Source of the DNA: Pelagibacterales bacterium SAG-MED23
Lineage (GTDB): Bacteria > Pseudomonadota > Alphaproteobacteria > Pelagibacterales > Pelagibacteraceae
DNA length: 23,642 bases
Assembly: GCA_014653935.1 (NCBI GenBank)
Contig: JACWDU010000006.1
Coordinates: forward strand, 1 to 23,642
Direction: 5' to 3'
Positions within the stretch are counted from its first letter, which is position 1. Each line of letters opens with the position of its first letter. Of this stretch, positions 17,443 to 23,642 are shown piece by piece. The notes below the pieces were generated by a model. The model worked only from the letters and a program-made list of their open reading frames with translations, was not told where the DNA came from and searched no databases. Position numbers and translations under genes: made by a program.

Positions 17443-18411
17443 ATGAATTATCGAATTGATAATCTTCAATATTGCAACTGGACTAGAGATATTTTTCTCA
17501 TCAATAGGGAAGCTGGATTAAACGCAGTACACGTTACTCTAGTATATCACGAAGATTATGATGAATTTTTACAAAGAGTAAAAGAGTGGGATAGATTTTT
17601 TGAAGAAAATTCAGACTTAATATTTTTAGGTAAAACATTCAAAGATATTACAAAAGCTCAATCAGAGAATAAAACGGCAATTTTTTTTGGTTTTCAAAAT
17701 TGTTCACCGATCGAAGATGACATTAATTTAATAGAGAAAGTTCATGAGCTTGGCTGTAGATTTATGCAACTTACTTATAACAATCAATCTCTTCTAGCCA
17801 CAGGATGTTATGAAAAAAATGATTCTGGTGTCACAAATTTTGGAAGAGAAGCAATTAAAGAGATGAATAGGGTAGGAATAGTTGTAGACATGTCCCATTC
17901 AGCAGAAAAAAGCACTTTAGATGCAATCGATATTAGTGAAAAACCAATTGCAATAACCCATGCTAATCCTTCTTTCTGGCATGAGGCTTTAAGAAATAAA
18001 TCAGATTTTTTACTAAGAAAACTCTCAGAAAGTGGAGGTATCTTAGGTTTATCATTATATTCTCATCATTTAAAAGATGGAACAAATTGTAAATTAGAAA
18101 ATTTTTGTGAAATGGTTGCTAAAACTGCAGAAATAATGGATGTAAACAATATTGGTATTGGATCAGACCTATGTTTAAACCAACCTGACAATGTTGTTGA
18201 ATGGATGAGAAATGGAACTTGGTCTAAAAGTAGACATTATGGAGAGGGAAGTAAAAAAAAACCTGGATTTCCAAAACAACCGGAGTGGTTTCTGGATGCG
18301 AGAGGATTTGATAATTTAGAAACTGGATTAAAAAAAGTTGGTTTTAATAAAGAAGAAGTAGAAGGAATTTTAGGAAATAATTGGTTTAATTTTTATAAAG
18401 GAATTAATTAA
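17443..18411 (+). CDS. M19 (renal/membrane dipeptidase) family protein with altered metal site
   Basis: A 322-residue TIM-barrel protein of the M19 dipeptidase family, no signal peptide. I chose ATG 17443 (MNYRIDNLQYCNW) over TTG 17431. Family landmarks are GCRFMQLTYNNQSLLATGCY (104-123), FGREAIKEMNRVGIVVDMSH (133-152) and AITHANP (170-176), giving the histidines H152 and H173 equivalent to human renal dipeptidase H198 and H219. The N-terminal HxD pair is absent (NLQYCNW instead) and the bridging glutamate is Q85 in FFGFQNC, so the classical two-zinc site is not complete. As I recall, Pseudomonas aeruginosa PA5396, located near the dimethylglycine demethylation genes, is of this same subgroup. 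A role in methylated glycine metabolism is therefore plausible, but dipeptidase activity should not be assumed. Its TAA shares one base with the next ATG. Confidence 0.85.
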   Translation: MNYRIDNLQYCNWTRDIFLINREAGLNAVHVTLVYHEDYDEFLQRVKEWDRFFEENSDLIFLGKTFKDITKAQSENKTAIFFGFQNCSPIEDDINLIEKVHELGCRFMQLTYNNQSLLATGCYEKNDSGVTNFGREAIKEMNRVGIVVDMSHSAEKSTLDAIDISEKPIAITHANPSFWHEALRNKSDFLLRKLSESGGILGLSLYSHHLKDGTNCKLENFCEMVAKTAEIMDVNNIGIGSDLCLNQPDNVVEWMRNGTWSKSRHYGEGSKKKPGFPKQPEWFLDARGFDNLETGLKKVGFNKEEVEGILGNNWFNFYKGIN

Positions 18412-20066
18412 TGGAAATAAGATTAAGAGATCCAAAATTTTTGATGAAATTGTCTAAATTGGGATCTTTTCATCAATCAAAATTATCATTTCTAAGATCT
18501 TTTTTATCTGAATTTAAAGATTGGAAATATAGCCGAGATTTATTCCAACTAAATGACAAAGGACATGGTAGAGCGGTTTATTCTTTTACAAAAAATAAAA
18601 GAACTTATTCTCTCATTTGTTTTGCCAACGAAATTAAAGATGACGAAAGATCAGATAGAGTAATAGCCACAAAATGGGATGCTGCTTTTACCTTGTTTGA
18701 TGGAATTCCTTCAAAAGAGGACATAGATAGACTTAACGATAATGTTCCAAAACAAGAAGTAGGAAGATTGTCATATAAAGAATTAACGTTATCAAGAGCT
18801 AATAAATCGGTTAGAGTTTTTGACCATGTGGTTGATAGTTTGTCTAACGGAAAGCAACCTAATAAAGAGATTTTATCAAAGGTTGGCTACTTATATAGAA
18901 CAACAGCAGTTTATGGGTCTGGAAAATTTGGCTTAGCAGATAGATTTAGAATAAAAAAAAGAGAGGAAATACGTGGACCTTTCAGATTAGAAATGATGTT
19001 AGTTTATCTTGTTAGACAGTTTACATTCGATCAGGTTAATCATATTGCAAAAAATAAAAATCCTAAATTAGCTGTGGAATTAGATCCTGAAATTAGCAGA
19101 AACTTAGGAATAGGAAATTCTACTGGTCTTGGTATGGCACCTTTTATTGTCAATCATCCTACTTTGCTAAATAATTGGATACATGCAAGAGAGACCGCAT
19201 TAAAAAAAATAAGAGAAATAAAACAAGTTTCAAAAAATGAGATTGATATTTTTTATAATTGTTTAATTAAATCTCTAAAAAATATTACCAGCTGGCATAC
19301 AGATAGCGAATTTCAAAAAGAAAAAATCAAAGGTTTAATTGAAGATTTAAAAAAATTTATAAAATTTATGAAAGAAGATTTTAAATTTGAAAATTCACAT
19401 CAATTTAATCAAATTTACAACTGGTCAGAAGAAAATTTAAATGATGAATGTATAGAATATATTGTATCTATGATGATGGAGCCATATGACGATATAGTTA
19501 ATCCATTAATTTCAAAAATGAGTTCTGATGAGGAAGAACATTTTAATATTCCTGTTGATAGAACCATAGAAGATTTAAGAAACATATTAGAGAATAAATA
19601 CTCAGAAATTCTTAAAATTGATTTTTTAAAAGATGAAAACAATCAAAACTTTTGGTTTATATCAAAAAATAAAGAAGAACCTAGAATAGGAGATAGATAT
19701 ATTGATGAGGGATCTGATTTAGAACAGCCATTAGCAATAGCTCGAGACATAAATAAACTTTACGATGCTGTCTTTACAAAAAAAAATAGTTCAAAAATTG
19801 GAAAATTTCTTAAAGATAATAATAATCTAAGGCATGTTGTTAGAAGAGCATTTATTGCCGAAAAGTTTCCTTATTCAGAAATTCAAGATAATACAATCGG
19901 GTCCAAACTAGTTCCAATTGATATGTTGAGATTAAAATTATCATTTTTTGGAGCTATAAAGTTTGATCCTAGATCGGATAAGTGGTTGCGGATTTGTATG
20001 TTTCAAGGAGCTCCTTTACCTTCTGAACTAGATAATTTTGACGACAAATGGATTTATAAATCATAA
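18411..20066 (+). CDS. Uncharacterised 551-residue protein with GNSTGLGMAPF motif
   Basis: I do not recognise a characterised family. The protein is soluble, basic and mixed alpha/beta, with no signal peptide or membrane span. Distinct segments that look conserved rather than random are GHGRAVYSFT (51-60), SDRVIATKWDAAFTLFDGIP (81-100), a YLYRTTAVYGSGKFGLADR block (160-178), EIRGPFRLEMMLVYLVRQFT (186-205), IGNSTGLGMAPFIVNHP (234-250) leading into WIHARETAL (256-264), and a C-terminal RRAFIAEKFPYSE and LRLKLSFFGAIKFDPRSDKW. The middle (about 265-420) is lysine-rich and less structured. It is locked between the M19-like gene (one-base overlap) and the DUF3726-type gene (4 bases), so its function should be tied to theirs. 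An enzyme is likely from the glycine-rich, invariant-looking motifs, but this is inference. Confidence 0.8.
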   Translation: MEIRLRDPKFLMKLSKLGSFHQSKLSFLRSFLSEFKDWKYSRDLFQLNDKGHGRAVYSFTKNKRTYSLICFANEIKDDERSDRVIATKWDAAFTLFDGIPSKEDIDRLNDNVPKQEVGRLSYKELTLSRANKSVRVFDHVVDSLSNGKQPNKEILSKVGYLYRTTAVYGSGKFGLADRFRIKKREEIRGPFRLEMMLVYLVRQFTFDQVNHIAKNKNPKLAVELDPEISRNLGIGNSTGLGMAPFIVNHPTLLNNWIHARETALKKIREIKQVSKNEIDIFYNCLIKSLKNITSWHTDSEFQKEKIKGLIEDLKKFIKFMKEDFKFENSHQFNQIYNWSEENLNDECIEYIVSMMMEPYDDIVNPLISKMSSDEEEHFNIPVDRTIEDLRNILENKYSEILKIDFLKDENNQNFWFISKNKEEPRIGDRYIDEGSDLEQPLAIARDINKLYDAVFTKKNSSKIGKFLKDNNNLRHVVRRAFIAEKFPYSEIQDNTIGSKLVPIDMLRLKLSFFGAIKFDPRSDKWLRICMFQGAPLPSELDNFDDKWIYKS

Positions 20067-20070
20067 ATAC

Positions 20071-20679
20071 ATGAGAAGCTTTAGTGAAATAGAAGTAACT
20101 ACAAAAAAAGCGTCTAAAGCTGTTGGTTTTTCTTGGGGTATATCAGAAGAAGTAGGAAAAAATATTCGATTACTTGAAATGTTTGGTTTGCCAGGTCTAA
20201 AAAATTTAAACCAATACTATAAGATTTACAAAATAAGTAATTTTGAGAATATTGATGAAATATCGGTCTCAAATACTCCCAAAACTTATTATTGTCCTAT
20301 ATTATCTGGACTAAACTTTTTTGATCAATCTTCTTCAATATGCAAATTTAATGAAATTGAAATTAACAAGATTGCCTTTCCTCTCATATTCTTATCATTT
20401 GTAAGTAGAACTTCTGAAATTATTGGTAAAAGAATTTTCTTAAAGATGGATGATAAAGAATTTTTATTTAATTTTAACGAGTCTATTTATTCTAATTATT
20501 TAACAGGAGACGTATTAGAAAAATCAGATAAAATTAATTTAAAATTTTTAGATAATAAAAACAGTTTTACCGAAGATGATTGGTCAGAAATTTATAATTT
20601 ATCCTTAAAAACTTATGTTGATGAAAGTGACAAATCTAGAGAAAGAACGGCTGGTGCTGGATTAACAGATAATGACTAA
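20071..20679 (+). CDS. DUF3726-type protein
   Basis: A 202-residue protein matching, from memory, the DUF3726 family: it opens with MRSFSEIEVTTKKASKAVGF then SWGISEEVGKNIRLLE (21-36), the family's N-terminal pattern of an EIE..A.KA.RGAGY.WG.AEE.., has a central CPILSGLNFFD segment, and closes with the highly typical SRERTAGAGLTDND. Function of the family is unknown. I chose ATG 20071 because it gives the family N-terminus and lies 4 bases after the upstream stop; a TTG at 20038 would extend it within the upstream gene. Not secreted, no membrane span. The terminal GAGLTDND end is suggestive of a functional C-terminal tail contacting a partner. Confidence 0.8.
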   Translation: MRSFSEIEVTTKKASKAVGFSWGISEEVGKNIRLLEMFGLPGLKNLNQYYKIYKISNFENIDEISVSNTPKTYYCPILSGLNFFDQSSSICKFNEIEINKIAFPLIFLSFVSRTSEIIGKRIFLKMDDKEFLFNFNESIYSNYLTGDVLEKSDKINLKFLDNKNSFTEDDWSEIYNLSLKTYVDESDKSRERTAGAGLTDND

Positions 20680-20839
20680 TGAATACGATACAGAATTAAA
20701 AGAGAATTTTGAAAAAGATTTAAATGATATTTGTGAGGAATGTAAAAAAGAAGATGAAAGTGTAACTCAAAATTTATTCCTTACTGGATTTAAAATTTGT
20801 AAATCTTGCAGAACTTCTAAAACTGTTTTCCCTTTTTAG
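20672..20839 (+). CDS. 55-residue CxxC/CxxC putative zinc-ribbon peptide
   Basis: A short frame starts with ATG at 20672, overlapping the last 8 bases of the DUF3726-type gene, and ends with TAG at 20837-20839. It encodes an acidic helix-prone first half (MTNEYDTELKENFEKDLNDI) followed by CEEC (21-24), a 15-residue hydrophobic-containing linker with NLFLTGFKI, and CKSC (43-46), ending SKTVFPF. Two CxxC pairs 18 residues apart in a coupled small gene strongly suggest a zinc-ribbon or similar metal-binding peptide. The stop overlaps the stop of the convergent Yip1-like gene by 3-4 bases. Its real status rests on the overlap geometry and the cysteine pattern. Confidence 0.65.
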   Translation: MTNEYDTELKENFEKDLNDICEECKKEDESVTQNLFLTGFKICKSCRTSKTVFPF

Positions 20840-21381
20840 CTAATATTACTAATTGGTAGTGAATTCATTCTATTTATTATGAATGTTATTGATAGAAAAG
20901 CTATAATTAGAAACGATAAAAATACAATTCCAAATGATTTCAAATTAGATTTTAAATTCAAAATTTGTTTAGTTGATATTATTAGAGATGCAAATATCCA
21001 AAACTGAGTAAGAAAAATAATGGGCAGAACTAGGTCAGGTGTTACTGCAAAAAACCTTATTAAACCTGGTGCGTGAGCATATCCTACAGCTATTAAAATC
21101 TTTTTAAAAGGAACTTTACTCCCTTTATCTGGAAAAATTTTTACTCCAATTACAAAAATAAAAATAGCCCAAACAAACCATGTTAAAAGAGCTGTCAAGC
21201 CTGAGATGCCAATAGATGTTCTTACTATAGAATTCGCGGCTACTGCTCCTGCAACACCATCAAGTATCATTACAAGACCAGCAAAATATATTGCAGCTTC
21301 ACCAAAATATTTATTATCTTTATATAAACTTCTATCTAGCTTTAACGATTTAAAAAAAATTTCTAAAAATTGTGCGAACAT
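20836..21381 (-). CDS. Yip1-like integral membrane protein
   Basis: A 181-residue inner-membrane protein with about five hydrophobic segments (roughly 28-50, 55-78, 92-112, 115-135, 146-168). The block KILIAVGYAHAPGLIRFFAV (94-113) resembles the YRLVGYA.APG.. motif common in Yip1-domain proteins. The N-terminal 27 residues (FFKSLKLDRSLYKDNKYF) are a soluble, basic lead-in, also usual for that family. Its biological role is unknown. It lies 39 bases downstream of the DmdA-like gene on the same strand but is separated from it by a strong hairpin, so it may have its own promoter. Converges on the CxxC peptide gene. Confidence 0.65.
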   Translation of the reverse strand: MFAQFLEIFFKSLKLDRSLYKDNKYFGEAAIYFAGLVMILDGVAGAVAANSIVRTSIGISGLTALLTWFVWAIFIFVIGVKIFPDKGSKVPFKKILIAVGYAHAPGLIRFFAVTPDLVLPIIFLTQFWIFASLIISTKQILNLKSNLKSFGIVFLSFLIIAFLSITFIINRMNSLPISNIS

Positions 21382-21388
21382 TTTAATT

Positions 21389-21411
21389 AGGGAGGGGTAA
21401 AACCCCTCCCT
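21389..21411. terminator. Strong GC-rich hairpin, likely transcription terminator
   Basis: A perfect 10-base-pair inverted repeat (AGGGAGGGGT, loop AAA, ACCCCTCCCT) stands out in AT-rich surroundings. It lies 9 bases past the stop of the minus-strand DmdA-like gene and ahead of the minus-strand Yip1-like gene. The downstream tract on the minus strand (TAATTAAAAT) is AT-rich but not a run of T, so it is an imperfect intrinsic terminator; it could also protect the 3' end of the upstream mRNA. Confidence 0.7.
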
Positions 21412-21420
21412 TATAATTAT

Positions 21421-22779
21421 TTAACCTTTTACAACCTCTCTTGTGTTTGCGTTGTAAGATTCTTTAAAAGGTATATCGACTATTACTGCATCTACAGGTT
21501 TGCCTGGAGTTTCAGAATATTTCTCAGGTAAATGTACCTTAAATTTAGTTCCTACTTTTCCTTTTGGAAATCCATTGGAATTTAATGTTCCATCAAATGG
21601 CACATAACCCATAGCAATGTTTTGTTTTTTTTCAGGATGATACCAAGGGGAAGTAACAAACCCTACAGGTTCTCCACCACCTTCATCTGAAATTAACCAA
21701 AAATCAGGCGCATATTCCTCAATTGGTTTTCCACCTAACTCTAAACCAACTAATTGAAGTTTATAAGGTTTATGTCCTCCCTTTAAATCAGCTTTCATTT
21801 TTTCAAGAGCTTTCTTACCTACGTAATCTGTTTTCTTGTCCCATTCTCCTTTACCAGATAATGAAACTTGATAACCTAAATTACACTGAAAGGGATTATG
21901 TTGATTGTCCATATCTTGACCCCAGGAAAGAATTCCAGCTTGAATTCTTCTATGGTGTGCAGGCGCAATAACCATTAGATTATGTTTTTTTCCTGCATCA
22001 AGAACTGCATTCCACATGTCCTCTGCGTATAAAGTACACTCTCTTAAATATATCTCATATCCCGCTTCACCAGAAAAACCTGACTGTGATATCACACAAC
22101 TTCTTCCACCGATTTTAGCTTCAGCTAAACCGTAGAATGGCATATTATCAAAATCAACTTGATCTCCGCATAAATCCTTCATTAATGCTTTAGATTTTGG
22201 TCCTTGTATTTGAACCGGACTTACATCTATTTCATCAATCTCTACATTAAATCTTTCGTCAGCATTCACGCCTTGCAAGTAAAGACCTATATCACTATCA
22301 GATAAACTGAACCAAAACTCATCTTTAGATATTCTTAAAAGAATAGGATCATTTAATACTCCACCATAAGCATTGCAAAGAATTACATATCTTGCTCTCA
22401 TTGGAGAAATTTTTGTAGCATCTCTTGTAATTACATAATCTACAAATTTTTCAGCGTCTGGACCCTTTACTCTAATTTGCCTTTCAACGGCTACGTTCCA
22501 CATTGTTACATGATTAACGATTGCATCATATTCTACCATTGCACCACCATCTTCAGGTTTTACATATCCTCTTGGATGGTAAATACGATTATATACAGTT
22601 GCTCTCCAACAACCTGCTTTCATTGATAAATGCCAGTAGGGTGATTTTCTTACACGCGTCGAAATTAACATTTCAACTTTTGTTGGTCCGCTTTGTCTTA
22701 AATTATAAGGCACTTTTCTATCAGATTGATCTACTGATGTTACGTGTCTTAGTTTACTATAGTCAAATTCATTAGACAT
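21421..22779 (-). CDS. DmdA/GcvT-like THF-dependent methyltransferase (substrate unknown)
   Basis: A 452-residue cytoplasmic protein of the aminomethyltransferase (GcvT) fold. NHVTMWNVAVERQIRVKGPD (89-108) then FVDYVITRDATKISP (112-126), GGVLNDPILLRISKDEFWFS (139-158), SQSGFSGEAGYEIYL (near 230) and the C-terminal barrel with GFVTSPWYHPEKKQNIAMGYV (near 385) follow the order of DMSP demethylase DmdA, which moves a methyl group to THF. It differs from DmdA (about 370 residues) by an 80-residue N-terminal extension and a central GQDMDNQHNPFQC loop, so it should not be named dmdA. It overlaps the MetF-like gene by 8 bases and follows a betaine-type permease. Probable role: demethylation of an imported methylated amine or sulfonium compound to give 5-methyl-THF. 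Confidence 0.8.
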   Translation of the reverse strand: MSNEFDYSKLRHVTSVDQSDRKVPYNLRQSGPTKVEMLISTRVRKSPYWHLSMKAGCWRATVYNRIYHPRGYVKPEDGGAMVEYDAIVNHVTMWNVAVERQIRVKGPDAEKFVDYVITRDATKISPMRARYVILCNAYGGVLNDPILLRISKDEFWFSLSDSDIGLYLQGVNADERFNVEIDEIDVSPVQIQGPKSKALMKDLCGDQVDFDNMPFYGLAEAKIGGRSCVISQSGFSGEAGYEIYLRECTLYAEDMWNAVLDAGKKHNLMVIAPAHHRRIQAGILSWGQDMDNQHNPFQCNLGYQVSLSGKGEWDKKTDYVGKKALEKMKADLKGGHKPYKLQLVGLELGGKPIEEYAPDFWLISDEGGGEPVGFVTSPWYHPEKKQNIAMGYVPFDGTLNSNGFPKGKVGTKFKVHLPEKYSETPGKPVDAVIVDIPFKESYNANTREVVKG

Positions 22780-23500
22780 AGTTATTCTCCTTCAACCACT
22801 TGTTAGTTTCCTTCAAGCCGCCGAATGTATAAATGTGAAAATAATCAGTATGCGATTTAACTTTCCCAATTAGATCATTAGGGTCTTTAGGTTTCAATAA
22901 ATCTAATGCCTTACTAAAGTTAGATTTAAGAAAATTAATGGAATTTTTTGCCCCTACAATATTTGCAAACTTTATTAAGCTTGAAATTTTCATTGGCCCA
23001 GTTATTCCAACATGAACTGGTATCGTTTGTTTAGAAATAAAGTCAACAATAGGTTGAGAATCCATCAACCATTGAGTTACGATATAATCAGCGTAAGGCT
23101 TTTTATCTATCATAGCTTTATCTAAATCTGAATCGGATATATCAGGACTCCCCTCTGGATGTCCAGCAATTCCGATCTTTATCCCATCAAATAATCCTGT
23201 TTCTAAAATCTGATAGGAGCTATCGAATTTTCCAACTGGTTCACGACTACCACCAATAGCTAGAACTTGTTTAACACCCAAGTCTTTACATCTTGAAATG
23301 TAATCTTTTAGTTCATCTTGGTTAGTGATTGATCTGGCTGGAAAGTGAGGTACTGGATTAAATCCTTTTTTTACTAAATCTCCAGATTTGTCAGCAGTCT
23401 CTTTATAATCACCTCCAGGCAACATCGTTACATAAACATCTTTAACACCTGGTAAAGTATCAAGATCTGTATGAGGTCCAATTTCTAATGAAAAATTCAT
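22772..23500 (-). CDS. MetF-like protein (methylenetetrahydrofolate reductase family)
   Basis: A 242-residue TIM-barrel protein of the methylenetetrahydrofolate reductase family, shorter than MetF (about 290). It starts MNFSLEIGPH, placing E6 where MetF has its catalytic glutamate, and has VYVTMLPGG (23-31), VPHFPARSI (50-58) in place of the PHLTC segment, VLAIGGSREPVGKF (79-92) where MetF has ALRGD, IVTQWLMDS (139-147) equivalent to ITQFFFD, GITGP (165-169) and the usual end YFHIYTFGGLKETNKWL (219-235). The aspartate of the MetF RGD loop is replaced. Coupled to the DmdA-like gene (8-base overlap), it could oxidise the 5-methyl-THF formed there to methylene-THF, or serve as a methyl acceptor component. 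Confidence 0.75.
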   Translation of the reverse strand: MNFSLEIGPHTDLDTLPGVKDVYVTMLPGGDYKETADKSGDLVKKGFNPVPHFPARSITNQDELKDYISRCKDLGVKQVLAIGGSREPVGKFDSSYQILETGLFDGIKIGIAGHPEGSPDISDSDLDKAMIDKKPYADYIVTQWLMDSQPIVDFISKQTIPVHVGITGPMKISSLIKFANIVGAKNSINFLKSNFSKALDLLKPKDPNDLIGKVKSHTDYFHIYTFGGLKETNKWLKENNYV

Positions 23501-23562
23501 TAACGGATAATTATTTATTTTAAAATGACTGTCTAGAAAAATCGTAAGCTAAAATGTCAGAG

Positions 23563-23642
23563 CTATTTTTTCTGACCTCTGTGCTTTTGAATTCTTTCTC
23601 CATACTTCTGAGTAACCCTGTCAAAGAGAATTGCCAAAGCCA
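23563..23642 (-). CDS. ProW/ChoW-type glycine betaine/choline ABC permease, C-terminal end
   Basis: Only the last 25 codons lie in the window, ending with TAG at 23565-23563. The encoded tail ALAILFDRVTQKYGERIQKH matches the conserved ending of ProW/OpuAB/ChoW permeases (LAIILDR.TQ after the last helix), followed by a basic RGQKK. Sixty-two bases separate its stop from the MetF-like start on the same strand, so one transcript may include import and demethylation genes. The family call is based on a short tail; the substrate cannot be told from it. Confidence 0.6.
   Translation of the reverse strand, partial: ALAILFDRVTQKYGERIQKHRGQKK

Noticed and set aside
20038..20070. TTG start at 20038 for the DUF3726-type gene
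   Set aside because: It would add 11 residues encoded inside the end of the upstream gene; ATG 20071 gives the family-like N-terminus.
21421..22779. Naming the GcvT-like gene dmdA outright
   Set aside because: The order of motifs is DmdA-like, but the N-terminal extension and central loop differ from the characterised enzyme, so a DMSP function is unproven.
1..23642. Mobile elements, CRISPR arrays, tRNA or rRNA genes
   Set aside because: I saw no transposase or integrase coding sequence, no spaced direct repeats and no room for RNA genes, since almost every intergenic gap is under 130 bases.

Overview
The window looks like a chromosomal segment of a SAR11-type marine alphaproteobacterium (Pelagibacterales, Candidatus Pelagibacter-like). 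The base composition is strongly AT-rich, genes are packed with gaps of a few bases or start/stop overlaps, Shine-Dalgarno sequences are mostly absent, and the gene content centres on oxidation of methylated amines and one-carbon units. The species assignment is inference from gene content and style; there is no rRNA or tRNA gene and no CRISPR array in the window.

Region 1 (1-5717, mostly + strand). The 3' end of a trimethylamine monooxygenase (tmm) is followed by a minus-strand remnant matching only the C-terminus of glycerol kinase. This abuts a MalF-type ABC permease that has lost its 5' end. Then come a complete MalG-type permease with an unusual N-terminal membrane extension, an MGH/GH63-like glycoside hydrolase (glucosylglycerate/mannosylglycerate hydrolase type), an iron-dependent alcohol dehydrogenase and a class I glutamine amidotransferase domain protein. 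The last five genes are translationally coupled. The glpK/permease junction at about 430-440 is either a real deletion scar or an assembly join.

Region 2 (5709-12619). Formate-tetrahydrofolate ligase (fhs, - strand) is divergent from a complete heterotetrameric sarcosine oxidase operon soxBDAG (+ strand). Sarcosine oxidase delivers methylene-THF and Fhs links formate with 10-formyl-THF, so together they handle methyl groups from glycine betaine/sarcosine-type substrates.

Region 3 (12623-17355). A minus-strand operon encodes a GNAT acetyltransferase, an unknown 146-residue protein and an MFS carrier resembling the folate-biopterin transporter (BT1) family. It is followed by an SRAP/HMCES-type abasic-site DNA crosslinking protein (+) and purEK (-), which also depends on folate-linked purine synthesis.

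Region 4 (17443-20839, + strand). A tight four-gene unit encodes an M19 dipeptidase-like protein with a changed metal site, a 551-residue unknown protein with a GNSTGLGMAPF motif, a DUF3726-type protein, and a 55-residue CxxC...CxxC peptide. I consider this the best candidate for an undescribed functional module.

Region 5 (20836-23642, - strand). In transcription order it contains the 3' end of a ProW/ChoW-type betaine ABC permease, a short MetF-like protein, a GcvT-fold THF-dependent methyltransferase resembling DmdA but with a long N-terminal extension, a strong hairpin, and a Yip1-like membrane protein. The transporter, demethylase-like and MetF-like genes read as an import, demethylate and oxidise route for a methylated osmolyte whose identity is open.
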